Assembly: GCA_051208045.1 (NCBI GenBank)
Contig: JBPJFY010000010.1
Location: 1-64,000, forward strand
Source of the DNA: LZORAL124-50-18 sp051208045
GTDB taxonomy: Bacteria > Pseudomonadota > Gammaproteobacteria > Pseudomonadales > Oleiphilaceae
Direction: 5' to 3'
DNA length: 64,000 nucleotides
The notes under the pieces were generated by a model. The model did not search any database, was not told the origin of the DNA, and was given only the letters and a program-made list of their open reading frames with translations. The translations under genes and the position numbers were made by a program. This document shows, one piece after another, positions 35,305 through 43,806 of the stretch (its first letter is position 1; each line of letters starts with the position of its first letter).

Positions 35305-36235
35305 TTACCCGTATCAGCTCCGTTTGCTCGTGCTTTGGTAGGAACCTTTCGCTGAGTGCCGTGACTTGTTCATGCAGTGTGTGCAGAAAATCCGGTACTT
35401 CGTAACACTTCCGGATCAAGTCTGCCAATGCTCTGGTATCTCGGACAGGATAGTAGCCCGCATATGCTTCACCCAACAGCCCAATATTGCCCGGGATATC
35501 AGAAGCAAGTATTGGCAGCCCCATCCGACAGGCTTCTGAAACAACGTTTGCCCCACCCTCCATGATGGAACTCATGACCATCAGCTGCGATCCTGCCATG
35601 ATCCTGGCGGTTTCATCGTGGGGAATCTCACCCAGCCACTGGTACCTGGGATTTTTTTCTTCCCGCGCCTTCGCTTCAACCGCCCAGGAATCGTCGTGAG
35701 CCTTACCCAGACTCGTCACCCGTAAGGGCCATGTTTCTGGCAATAAGGTTACGGCCTCTTCTGCACGGAACGGGTCTTTTTCTTCACGCAGGTGCCCGAC
35801 AACACAAAGGCGAAATGGCGTTTTTAACGGGTGGTAGGTCACTGCTGGCGTTGCTGATTGATAGACTATATGCAGTTTATGATGGTATTTTTCCGGTATC
35901 CCGTCTTTCACTAACGCATGTAGGCAAATGAGCTGATCTGCGGCATCCAGTGAGGCATAAAAAACTTCCGGGTGACTGTATTGGAATCGATAAATATCGG
36001 TACCGGTTAATGCCAGAATGAGTGGTTTCCCCATACATTTCCAGTCATTAACGGCGGAAGCACTTCGCCACGCGTGTAACGCGATGAGTACATCAGCGTG
36101 TGCATCGGTGGACTTTTCTCCTATGCTTACCTCATAACCAGCAGCTTCGATCAAACGTCCCCAACGGGTGGCGGTTGCCCTGTTTCCGCTGAGCGATCCC
36201 GGCGGTGCAGGGGTAATGATTTGAATTTTCGTCAT
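35276..36235 (-). CDS. senB: SenB-type selenosugar synthase (glycosyltransferase)
   Basis: This is a 319-residue GT-B glycosyltransferase of the SenB family. SenB uses selenophosphate and a UDP-sugar to make a selenosugar, the selenium donor for C-Se bond formation. The N-terminal ITPAPPGSLSGNRATATRW (7-25) is characteristic of the family. The C-terminal SSIMEGGANVVSEACRMGLP gives the retaining-type E-x7-E pair (Glu226, Glu234). It is the only cluster gene on the minus strand: its start faces the transporter operon (78-base divergent gap) and its end overlaps selD by 29 bases. The assignment follows from motif memory plus context (SelD on one side, EgtB-like enzyme on the other). Confidence 0.85.
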   Translation of the reverse strand: MTKIQIITPAPPGSLSGNRATATRWGRLIEAAGYEVSIGEKSTDAHADVLIALHAWRSASAVNDWKCMGKPLILALTGTDIYRFQYSHPEVFYASLDAADQLICLHALVKDGIPEKYHHKLHIVYQSATPAVTYHPLKTPFRLCVVGHLREEKDPFRAEEAVTLLPETWPLRVTSLGKAHDDSWAVEAKAREEKNPRYQWLGEIPHDETARIMAGSQLMVMSSIMEGGANVVSEACRMGLPILASDIPGNIGLLGEAYAGYYPVRDTRALADLIRKCYEVPDFLHTLHEQVTALSERFLPKHEQTELIRVINLALRQTA

Positions 36236-36313
36236 AGCAAGTGTGCCCCTCCTCTGGCGATTAGTGCGGTTTTGTTTATACTAGGCAAAAAAAAAATTAA
36301 AAGGTAACCTCTC

Positions 36314-37168
36314 ATGGCAAAACGATTACTCCAGCTTTTAACGACACTGCTTTTTTCATCGGCCACACTGGCAAACACCTTTGTGTTTACCGCTATTCCG
36401 GATGAAGACGAAACCCGCCTCAAGGAACGCTTTCAAAAGGTAGCAGATTATTTGCAAGCCGAGTTAAACGTTTCTGTGAAATATGTGCCCGTAAAGTCCT
36501 ACGCAGCAGCCGTGGCTGCATTTCGTAATAATCAAGTGCAGCTCGCCTGGTTTGGAGGTCTCTCTGGCGTAAGAGCCAGGGAATCCGTGCCGGGCTCGAC
36601 AGCATTGGCGCAAGGTGTCGAAGATGAGGCATTTATCACTTATTTTATTGCGCATACCAGCACCGGGTTGAGCGCTTCTGATGACTTCCCTAAGGGGATT
36701 GCCGGAAAAACGTTTACATTCGGTTCGAAAGGGTCCACCAGTGGACGTTTAATGCCTGAATTTTATGTGCGCGAGCATATGGGGGGCAGTCCAGAGTCTG
36801 TTTTTTCACGCGTAGGTTTCAGTGGCAATCATTCCAAGACCATTGCGCTTGTAGCGTCAGGCGCGTATGAAGTCGGGGCGGTGAACTTCAAGGTGTGGGA
36901 TAACGAAATTGCTGAGGGAAAAATTGATGCATCAGCCGTTAAAGTCATTTGGAAAACGCCGACCTACCCTGACTATCAGTGGTCCATTCGAGGCGATGCG
37001 GACTCACAGTTCGGCGATGGTTTCACGGGAAAAGTGAAAAACGCCCTGTTGGGAATGAAAGACAAGTCACTGTTAGACAGTTTCCCTCGCTCAGGCTTTA
37101 TTCCCGCTGAAAACAAAGACTATGCCCCCATCCTCAACGTGGGCAAAGAAATCGGTTTGCTTGATTAA
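36314..37168 (+). CDS. ABC substrate-binding protein, PhnD-like (putative selenium oxyanion type)
   Basis: This is a 284-residue periplasmic protein with signal peptide MAKRLLQLLTTLLFSSATLA. The mature start FVFTAIPDEDETRLKERFQKV and the segment VKSYAAAVAAFRNNQVQLAWFGGLSGV mark a clade of the phosphate/phosphite/phosphonate-binding family that databases annotate as putative selenate-binding. Family knowledge and the operon agree: it starts the five-gene unit that continues into the C-Se-bond-type enzyme. The ligand has not been shown by the sequence; phosphite or phosphonate remains possible. The stop overlaps the ATPase start (TAATG). A TATACT at 36277-36282 could be its -10 element. Confidence 0.83.
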   Translation: MAKRLLQLLTTLLFSSATLANTFVFTAIPDEDETRLKERFQKVADYLQAELNVSVKYVPVKSYAAAVAAFRNNQVQLAWFGGLSGVRARESVPGSTALAQGVEDEAFITYFIAHTSTGLSASDDFPKGIAGKTFTFGSKGSTSGRLMPEFYVREHMGGSPESVFSRVGFSGNHSKTIALVASGAYEVGAVNFKVWDNEIAEGKIDASAVKVIWKTPTYPDYQWSIRGDADSQFGDGFTGKVKNALLGMKDKSLLDSFPRSGFIPAENKDYAPILNVGKEIGLLD

Positions 37169-37839
37169 TGGTCAACGTTTCGCTGCGTGAAGCCGTAGTT
37201 ACCTACAATGGATACAGAGCACTCGGCCCTGTGACCCTGGATACCCGCCAAGGTGAATGCATCGTGCTTCTTGGCGAGAGTGGTGCCGGAAAGTCCAGTT
37301 TACTCGGTCTGATTCGTGATCAGGTCCAGGCTCACGCCGCGTGGCTCCCGCAGGAGCTGGGATTGGTGGCGTCACTATCGGTTTACCACAATGTATACAT
37401 GGGGCAGCTTCATAAACATTCCTGGCTGTATAATCTGCTGAATCTGATAAAACCCAAGCGCACTATGGTTGAGACCGTTCACCCGGTGCTTGCAGCATTA
37501 AGCATTGAAGACTGTCTTTGGAAGCCGGCAGGCGAGTTATCCGGGGGCCAGAAACAACGCGTTGCTGTCGCTCGAGCGCTGTTTCAACAGGCGGATATGT
37601 TACTCGCCGATGAGCCCATTTCAGCATTGGATGCCAAGCATGCAGATCAAGTGATGCAAAAACTGATAACCACCTACCCAACATCCATTATTGCTTTGCA
37701 TGACACTGATCTCGCACTCAAGTATGCACAACGCATCATCGGTATTCAGGCCGGCCAGGTCGTTCTTGATGCGCCAGCGCACCAACTGAAAAAATCGGAC
37801 TTGTTGTATTTGTACCCAAAGGGTGCAACCCCCTCTTGA
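37168..37839 (+). CDS. ABC transporter ATP-binding protein, PhnC-like
   Basis: This 223-residue ATPase has Walker A GESGAGKSS, signature LSGGQKQRVAVARAL, Walker B MLLADEPISALD and the switch His in IALHDTDLA. It is shorter in the helical domain than most PhnC proteins: the sequence between Walker A and the Q-loop (LIRDQVQAHAAWLPQELGLV) is compact. It overlaps the binding-protein gene by one base and is followed by the fused permease after 7 bases. It powers the same importer. Confidence 0.88.
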   Translation: MVNVSLREAVVTYNGYRALGPVTLDTRQGECIVLLGESGAGKSSLLGLIRDQVQAHAAWLPQELGLVASLSVYHNVYMGQLHKHSWLYNLLNLIKPKRTMVETVHPVLAALSIEDCLWKPAGELSGGQKQRVAVARALFQQADMLLADEPISALDAKHADQVMQKLITTYPTSIIALHDTDLALKYAQRIIGIQAGQVVLDAPAHQLKKSDLLYLYPKGATPS

Positions 37840-37846
37840 GCGGTCT

Positions 37847-39349
37847 ATGAAGGCAAATTACACCGCCCATCAATGGTCAGCCGGCACTAGGATTTCTCTG
37901 CTGTTCACCGCAATCGCGCTGGTATGTTTGATGTTTGCGGATCTGGCCATTACCACAATCAATCCATGGCAGGAAATGGGGCGGTTGTTTCTTGGTTTTG
38001 TCACCCCTTCTCTGGGCCAATGGCAGGAAATTGGTGGTGCACTGATTCGCACCATCGGCTTTGCTTTTGTGGGTGTAGCCATTGGATGTACCGTTGGCTT
38101 TGGCTTGTCGTTAATTTACCACAACCGGATCGTTCGTGCCGGTTGTGCATTTGTCCGCGCCATCCATGAGATATTTTGGGCGCTAATCTTCCTGCAATTT
38201 TTTGGGCTGCATCCCCTCACGGGTGTGTTGGCCATTTGTATCCCCTATGCAGGGGTGTTTGCGAAAGTCTATTCAGAAATTCTTGAAGAAGTGGATGACA
38301 CACCCAGGCAATGTCTTCCCCACGGCACATCTGTATTTTCGAGCCTGCTCTATACACGCGTTGCTCAGGCGTGGCCTCACATGGTTTCTTACACCTCGTA
38401 CCGTTTGGAGTGTGGGTTACGCTCCAGTGCCGTTCTGGGATTTATTGGAATGCCAACGCTCGGTTTTTATCTGGAATCGGCTTTCAGTGAGGGGCATTAC
38501 TCGGAAGTAGGCGCGTTATTGATTCTGTTTTACGTACTCATTGCCACATTACGGAAGTGGGTGCGCCCCCTCACAATCTGGCTTTGGGTGGCCATCTCTC
38601 CATTCTTACTTGGCAACGGATTACCCATTGTCTGGGGGAATGCTGTACGATTTTTCACTCAGGATATTATTCCGGCACCCCTCAGGGGAGATTGGACGTT
38701 CGGCACATTAAGCGAATTGGGTTCCTGGTTAACGCACATTTTAACTACTCAAGCCTGGCCCGGTCTGGTCAATACGGTCGTTTTGTCCCAGATCGCATTG
38801 GTCGGCACCGGGATCATGTCACTGCTGTTATTTCCACTCATATCCCAACACTTTGGCAGCCCGTTAAAGCGCGGCGCTGGCAACGTGGCTCTAGTTATCA
38901 CTCGGTCCACACCGGAATACATTCTAGCCTACATGCTGCTGATGTTATGGGGGCCTTCCATGTTGCCTGCGATTGTCGCGCTCGCTATTCATAACGGGGG
39001 AGTGATCGGTCACCTCATTGGTCGGCAAAGCAGTGAACTTACGTTACGGGCCGATGCGGACATCGGTTTGAACCGTTATTTTTATGAAGTACTACCACGG
39101 GTATATGGCCCGTTCCTCGCCTTCCTGTTCTACCGCTGGGAAATTATTCTCCGCGAAACTGCGATACTGGGCATACTTGGCGTCTATACTTTGGGATTTT
39201 ATGTAGATAGTGCCATCCAGGACATTCGATTTGACCGTGCAATGGTCTTGATCGTTATTACAGCGGCATTAAATATGGTGGTGGACAGTTTGTCCCGCCG
39301 GATACGAAGACGATTGAAACTGAGTTCAGCCACGCACTGCCAGGCGTAA
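37847..39349 (+). CDS. ABC transporter permease, tandem PhnE-like fusion
   Basis: This is a 500-residue membrane protein made of two PhnE-like permease domains in tandem. The first has IHEIFWALIFLQFFGLHPLTGVLA and LRSSAVLGFIGMPTLGFYLESAF; the second repeats the plan in TRSTPEYILAYMLLMLWGPSMLPAI and LRETAILGILGVYTLGFYVDSAI. Each half has about six helices and an EAA-like loop, so one chain can replace the usual permease homodimer. ATG 37847 was chosen over the upstream GTG 37823, which lies inside the ATPase gene. It is followed after 28 bases by the EgtB-like gene on the same strand. Confidence 0.88.
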   Translation: MKANYTAHQWSAGTRISLLFTAIALVCLMFADLAITTINPWQEMGRLFLGFVTPSLGQWQEIGGALIRTIGFAFVGVAIGCTVGFGLSLIYHNRIVRAGCAFVRAIHEIFWALIFLQFFGLHPLTGVLAICIPYAGVFAKVYSEILEEVDDTPRQCLPHGTSVFSSLLYTRVAQAWPHMVSYTSYRLECGLRSSAVLGFIGMPTLGFYLESAFSEGHYSEVGALLILFYVLIATLRKWVRPLTIWLWVAISPFLLGNGLPIVWGNAVRFFTQDIIPAPLRGDWTFGTLSELGSWLTHILTTQAWPGLVNTVVLSQIALVGTGIMSLLLFPLISQHFGSPLKRGAGNVALVITRSTPEYILAYMLLMLWGPSMLPAIVALAIHNGGVIGHLIGRQSSELTLRADADIGLNRYFYEVLPRVYGPFLAFLFYRWEIILRETAILGILGVYTLGFYVDSAIQDIRFDRAMVLIVITAALNMVVDSLSRRIRRRLKLSSATHCQA

Positions 39350-39377
39350 ACAAGCACCAAATAAAGGAGCGAGTCCC

Positions 39378-40712
39378 ATGTATGATCAGGCTTCCATTCT
39401 AAGCGAATTGGATAAAACGCATGAACAATTATTGGAACTTGTTTGCAGCCTGACAGACACCCAACAACAAACGCCCTATCATCCTGGCATCAACCCACCC
39501 GTCTGGGAGTTAGGACACGCGGCGTTTTTTTACGAAGTTTTTATCCTCAGGAATCTCGATGCCCATCCGCCAGTTATGCCGGGTTATGATCATATCTGGG
39601 ATTCGTTCGATATCGATCATGCCGATCGATGGAAGCCCGGTGTCGTCCCTGACCTCGAAACAACATTAGCTTATGTTGCCAAGGTGATAGAAAGAGTCAA
39701 AGAGCGTATCGAAACTGCTCCCTGGTGTGAGCGGGATCATTACCTGTACCGCTACGCCATTCACCATGAGCAAATGCATATCGAGTCGCAAATCTGGTGT
39801 CGGCAGACGCTCGGCTACCCTGCCCCCTTTGGCGTTCAGCCGCACCAGCCTACTGACACATCTGTCGAGGAGACAGATATTGCCATTGCCGGTGGTACAT
39901 ACCAGATTGGCCGGAAACCGGACGAGCAACATAAGGCGACCACAGGATTTGCCTTTGACTCCGAGAAGCCAGGCCGAGAAGCGCAAGTAAATCCTTTTTC
40001 CATATCAAAAACCTTAGTATCCCAAAAACAGTTTGCAGAATTCGTAGACGACGGTGGGTATAAACGACCAGAATTATGGAGCTTTGCCGGCAAAAAGTGG
40101 TTGGAAACCCTCAGATCGAAAGATTCAGACATCGCTCCCATCGCTTCAGGGACAACGGACGGCCCCATCTATTGGAAAAAAGAAAACCACCAATGGTACC
40201 GTCGCTGGTTCGATCAGTGGTTACCACTGCATGCAGCCCAGCCCGTAATACATCTGTGTTACTGGGAAGCGGAAGCCTACTGTACCTGGGCGCAACGGCG
40301 CCTTCCTACGGAAGCAGAATGGGAAGCCGCGAGCCTGGCCAACCGCGTAGGCCAACCTCACCAACTGTTTCCTTGGGGGAATGAGTTTCAAAAGGAGCTG
40401 GCAGATACCGGAGCTACGACATTGGGAACGCTGCCAGTCAATACCTATGCTAATCTAGTAAAACCCAATCAACTGCTGCAGAGCATTGGAAGCGCTTGGG
40501 AATGGACGTCTGACCAGTTTCTTCCCTATGACGGTTTCAAAGTAGATATGTACCCCTACATGTCTACCTTGCAGTTTGGCTACCACAAGGTGACCAAAGG
40601 TGGGTCCTGTGCCACAGCAAGCAGCCTGATTCGGGGTACATACCGACAGGCATATCTGCCATTTCGACGAGATGTCTTTACCGGGTTTCGAACCTGCGCA
40701 TTGGAGGTGTAA
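39378..40712 (+). CDS. EgtB/SenA-family non-haem iron enzyme, probable histidine C-Se bond-forming synthase
   Basis: This 444-residue enzyme has an N-terminal DinB-like domain (about 1-160) and a C-terminal formylglycine-generating-enzyme-like domain (about 165-444). The iron-binding triad is complete: His47 in ELGHAAFFYE, and His130 and His134 in HHEQMHIES, matching the three histidines of EgtB. This family joins sulfur (EgtB, OvoA) or selenium (SenA and relatives) to an imidazole ring using oxygen. Its operon encodes a putative selenium importer and an OvoA-type methyltransferase, and SelD and SenB lie nearby, so a selenosugar is the likely donor. No EgtD is visible, so histidine rather than hercynine is the likely acceptor, as in the reported ovoselenol pathway. 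Ergothioneine-type EgtB is the alternative. Confidence 0.85.
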   Translation: MYDQASILSELDKTHEQLLELVCSLTDTQQQTPYHPGINPPVWELGHAAFFYEVFILRNLDAHPPVMPGYDHIWDSFDIDHADRWKPGVVPDLETTLAYVAKVIERVKERIETAPWCERDHYLYRYAIHHEQMHIESQIWCRQTLGYPAPFGVQPHQPTDTSVEETDIAIAGGTYQIGRKPDEQHKATTGFAFDSEKPGREAQVNPFSISKTLVSQKQFAEFVDDGGYKRPELWSFAGKKWLETLRSKDSDIAPIASGTTDGPIYWKKENHQWYRRWFDQWLPLHAAQPVIHLCYWEAEAYCTWAQRRLPTEAEWEAASLANRVGQPHQLFPWGNEFQKELADTGATTLGTLPVNTYANLVKPNQLLQSIGSAWEWTSDQFLPYDGFKVDMYPYMSTLQFGYHKVTKGGSCATASSLIRGTYRQAYLPFRRDVFTGFRTCALEV

Positions 40713-41447
40713 ATGAATCCATACGAAACAGAAGCATTGGTCAGCCAGTATCTGGAGTTTCATTATGGCGCGAGCTATTTTGGCGTTTCGAACTTCCCTC
40801 GGCAGGTTGCACTGGAAGCGCTGAAACTGGTAAGCAAGTTCGATTCTGCCCTGGATTTAGGGTGCGCTGTAGGTCGCACGAGTTTTGAGCTGGCCACTCA
40901 GTTTGAACGTGTCGTGGGTATTGATGCGTCTCTCGCGTTTATTCAATCGTGTCAGCGAGTCCAGTCGTCTGGGCAGGCAAGCTATGACATCATTGAAGAA
41001 GGTGAATTAACGGCGCATAAAACTGTGACACTGGATCAGCTGACGCTGGCTGAAACCGCACAAAAATGCCACTTCGAAGTGGGAGATGCTCATCATTTAG
41101 CACCTGAGCATACTAATTTTGATCTCATCGTCTGTGCGAATCTAATTGATCGTCTTCAGAATCCAGCGCAGTGTTTGACCTCTTTGATCGACCGGCTTGC
41201 TCCAGGTGGTCTGCTTTTTATTACCTCCCCATATACCTGGTTAAGCGAGTTCACCGCAAAATCGCGTTGGCTGGGGGGATATCTTGAGGATGATCAGCCT
41301 GTGAGAACACGCACGCACCTAGCCACCATTTTACATCCGCTGGAACGCTGTGACGCATTACCTGAGCTGCCCTTTGTCATTCGAGAAACCGCCAGAAAAT
41401 ATCAACATACGCTGGCGGATGTGACGGTTTGGAGGAAGCCAGCTTGA
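40713..41447 (+). CDS. OvoA C-terminal-type methyltransferase (mercapto/selenohistidine N1-methyltransferase)
   Basis: This is a 244-residue stand-alone protein matching the methyltransferase domain normally fused to the C-terminus of the ovothiol synthase OvoA. It opens with NPYETEALVSQYLEFHYGASYFGV, the family hallmark. Motif I is ALDLGCAVGRTSFEL (47-61) with VVGIDASLAFI after it. In ovothiol biosynthesis this domain methylates a ring nitrogen of 5-mercaptohistidine (named 4-mercaptohistidine in the family record). Here its ATG follows the stop of the EgtB-like gene with no gap, so the two should be made in equal amounts. The pair mimics a split OvoA, but the upstream enzyme is EgtB/SenA-like and lies beside selenium genes, so 5-selenohistidine is the proposed substrate. 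Confidence 0.87.
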   Translation: MNPYETEALVSQYLEFHYGASYFGVSNFPRQVALEALKLVSKFDSALDLGCAVGRTSFELATQFERVVGIDASLAFIQSCQRVQSSGQASYDIIEEGELTAHKTVTLDQLTLAETAQKCHFEVGDAHHLAPEHTNFDLIVCANLIDRLQNPAQCLTSLIDRLAPGGLLFITSPYTWLSEFTAKSRWLGGYLEDDQPVRTRTHLATILHPLERCDALPELPFVIRETARKYQHTLADVTVWRKPA

Positions 41448-41510
41448 GTCCTCACAGTGAGAGTGGCATAATGCGCCATAAACTTGCTATTCAGGACAGG
41501 CTGATCAGGA

Positions 41511-42503
41511 ATGAAAAACGTCGTCATTTTAGGGTATGACTATGCCCTCGCGACCAGTATAACAGGTCTTTCAGATCTCCTCAGTCTGGCTGGCGTGAGC
41601 TGGAATCGCTTGCACAATACGCCACCCCAACGACTCTTTAACCTTCAAATTGCTTCCGCTGACGGCGCGCCTTTCACCTGTCTGAATGAGCTTAAAATTA
41701 CGCCCCATATTAGCTTTGATCAAATTTCAGCGCCAGATATTGTGCTGGTACCAACGATAGGGGGAAACATCGAGCGCACTCTGATGCAAAACGGTGCACT
41801 CATTCAGTTTTTAAGCGAGTTGAAAGATCAGGACATACTCATCGCGAGTAATTGTACCGGAGCGTTTCTTTTGGCTGAAGCTGGCTTGCTGGAGGGTAAG
41901 CAGGCGACCACACATTGGGGGTTCGTGGATTTGTTTCGATCCCGCTACCCAGAAGTGAACCTCATGCCTGACCAACTGGTCACACATGATGGCAACATTT
42001 TGTGCGCTGGGGGTGGAAATGCCTGGTTTGATCTGGGATTGTATATGGTGGAACGCTTCAGTGATCACGAAACGGCGGTCGGTTCAGCAAAAACCTTCGT
42101 GATTGACATGGGCCGACAAAGCCAGCTCAGCTACTCCCCGCTTATCAGTAAACGCTATCATAATGATGAGAAAGTGCTGGAGATTCAGAACTGGATGGAA
42201 GATAACCATCGTCAGCACCTGTCCCTGAGTGATGTCGCAGAGGCGTTTCACATCTCGCTTCGTACATTGAATCGACGATTTAAAAGCGCCACAGGCGAAA
42301 CGCCCAACGTTTATCTCCAATCCTTACGCCTGGAGTCTGCGAAAAAACTGCTGGAAGAAACGTCTCATAGCCTGACCGAAGTGACAAATAAGGTGGGTTA
42401 CGATGATGTCAGCTCTTTTTCTATTTTGTTCAAAAAGAAAACCGGGCTGACACCGGGCCAATACCGCGAAAAATATCGATCCAGTGTGGCTACCCTTGAT
42501 TAA
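41511..42503 (+). CDS. GlxA family transcriptional regulator (DJ-1/PfpI plus AraC HTH)
   Basis: This 330-residue regulator has an N-terminal DJ-1/PfpI-like domain (about 1-190, with nucleophile-like Cys in IASNCTGAFLLAEAGLLEG) and a C-terminal AraC-type DNA-binding domain (about 220-325, with LSLSDVAEAFHISLRTLNRRFKSATGETP and VGYDDVSSFSILFKKKTGLTPGQYR). It starts 63 bases after the OvoA-type methyltransferase on the same strand and could be read through from that operon. GlxA regulators often control adjacent catabolic or stress genes, so control of the selenium cluster is plausible but not shown. Confidence 0.88.
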   Translation: MKNVVILGYDYALATSITGLSDLLSLAGVSWNRLHNTPPQRLFNLQIASADGAPFTCLNELKITPHISFDQISAPDIVLVPTIGGNIERTLMQNGALIQFLSELKDQDILIASNCTGAFLLAEAGLLEGKQATTHWGFVDLFRSRYPEVNLMPDQLVTHDGNILCAGGGNAWFDLGLYMVERFSDHETAVGSAKTFVIDMGRQSQLSYSPLISKRYHNDEKVLEIQNWMEDNHRQHLSLSDVAEAFHISLRTLNRRFKSATGETPNVYLQSLRLESAKKLLEETSHSLTEVTNKVGYDDVSSFSILFKKKTGLTPGQYREKYRSSVATLD

Positions 42504-42595
42504 ATCACGTTCAACTCCTACCAGTTTGTAAGTTGACCCCTCTCGCGGAGTTGGATATAAGTAGTCGGAATTGCGTCTTAATTACGAGTGACTAA

Positions 42596-43789
42596 ATGCC
42601 AAGCACACTGATTACCGATTCATTTCGACGATTTATGAGACATGAGGCTGCCGGGGGAATCTTGCTGGTGGCTGCCGCGATCCTCGCCATGGTTCTGGCC
42701 AACACGCCTTTCCACTTTTTGTATAAATATCTCATCGAAACCCCCGTTGCCCTTCAGATTGGCGCGCTGCAAATTGCGAAACCTCTGCTGTTGTGGGTCA
42801 ATGATGGCTTAATGGCTATTTTCTTTTTCCTGGTCGGGCTGGAACTGAAGCGCGAGTTCATAGAAGGTGAGTTATCAAAACCAAGCAACATCATCCTTCC
42901 TGCGTTAGGTGCTGTGGGTGGCATGGTGATTCCGGCGTTGATCTACTGGTATTTTAACGCCGGGGATTCAGAGGCGGTCAAAGGCTGGGCCATTCCGGCG
43001 GCAACGGACATTGCCTTTGCGCTGGGGGTTCTGACGCTGTTGGGTAACAAAGTACCGACCAGTCTCAAAGTTTTTCTGACATCTCTGGCGATCTTTGATG
43101 ACGTTGGCGCTATTCTGATTATCGCCTTTTTTTATACCAGCAAGCTCTCTGTACTGGCACTTGGTGTCGTACTGGGTTGTATAGTATTCCTTTTCTTCCT
43201 CAACAAGCGCGGCTCCGCATCAAAGAGTATGTACATTTCTGCGGGTATAGTCATGTGGGTTGCCATGCTGAAGTCGGGCGTTCATGCTACGTTGGCCGGC
43301 GTGATTTTAGCGATGTTTATCCCGATAAAAACGGATAATCCCGATGATCCAAGCCCGCTGAAAACCATGGAGCATGACCTCCACCCCACTGTGGCGTTTC
43401 TGATACTCCCCGTTTTTGCCTTCTGTAACTCCGGAATTGAGTTAACGACAATCAGTGTAGATCAATTATTGCACCCGATTCCTCTGGGAATTGCATTGGG
43501 TTTATTTGTTGGCAAGCAAATTGGTGTCTTTACTTTTTGTTGGTTGGGAATAAAAATGGGACTGGCACAACTGCCGAAAGGCGTGTCTTATCTTTCACTA
43601 TATGGGGTTTCGATCATCTGTGGTATCGGTTTTACCATGAGCTTGTTTATCGGTGCGCTGGCATTTGAGGATACATCCGTCAAAATGGTGATTGATGAGC
43701 GACTGGGGATTTTGATCGGCTCCTTGCTGTCCGGCGTAGCGGGTTATTTGATTTTGAAGTTCAGCCTCAAAGAACCCGCCGATCATTAG
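42596..43789 (+). CDS. nhaA: Na+/H+ antiporter NhaA
   Basis: This 397-residue inner-membrane antiporter has about 12 helices. Key acidic residues are present: Asp138 in PAATDIAFALGV and the pair Asp168-Asp169 in LAIFDDVGAILI, which correspond to the ion-binding Asp133, Asp163 and Asp164 of E. coli NhaA. VGLELKREFIEGEL and the Lys-containing LFVGKQIGVF are also typical. It exports sodium in exchange for protons, which suits a saline habitat. It appears monocistronic. Confidence 0.95.
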   Translation: MPSTLITDSFRRFMRHEAAGGILLVAAAILAMVLANTPFHFLYKYLIETPVALQIGALQIAKPLLLWVNDGLMAIFFFLVGLELKREFIEGELSKPSNIILPALGAVGGMVIPALIYWYFNAGDSEAVKGWAIPAATDIAFALGVLTLLGNKVPTSLKVFLTSLAIFDDVGAILIIAFFYTSKLSVLALGVVLGCIVFLFFLNKRGSASKSMYISAGIVMWVAMLKSGVHATLAGVILAMFIPIKTDNPDDPSPLKTMEHDLHPTVAFLILPVFAFCNSGIELTTISVDQLLHPIPLGIALGLFVGKQIGVFTFCWLGIKMGLAQLPKGVSYLSLYGVSIICGIGFTMSLFIGALAFEDTSVKMVIDERLGILIGSLLSGVAGYLILKFSLKEPADH

Positions 43790-43806
43790 CGCATGCAGCG
43801 AACAGC

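Noticed and set aside
39378..41447. Calling the gene pair a fragmented (frameshifted) ovoA.
   Set aside because: The first gene ends with a normal stop and the second has its own Shine-Dalgarno and start with no gap; stand-alone copies of this methyltransferase are a known family. The first enzyme is also more EgtB/SenA-like than OvoA-like.
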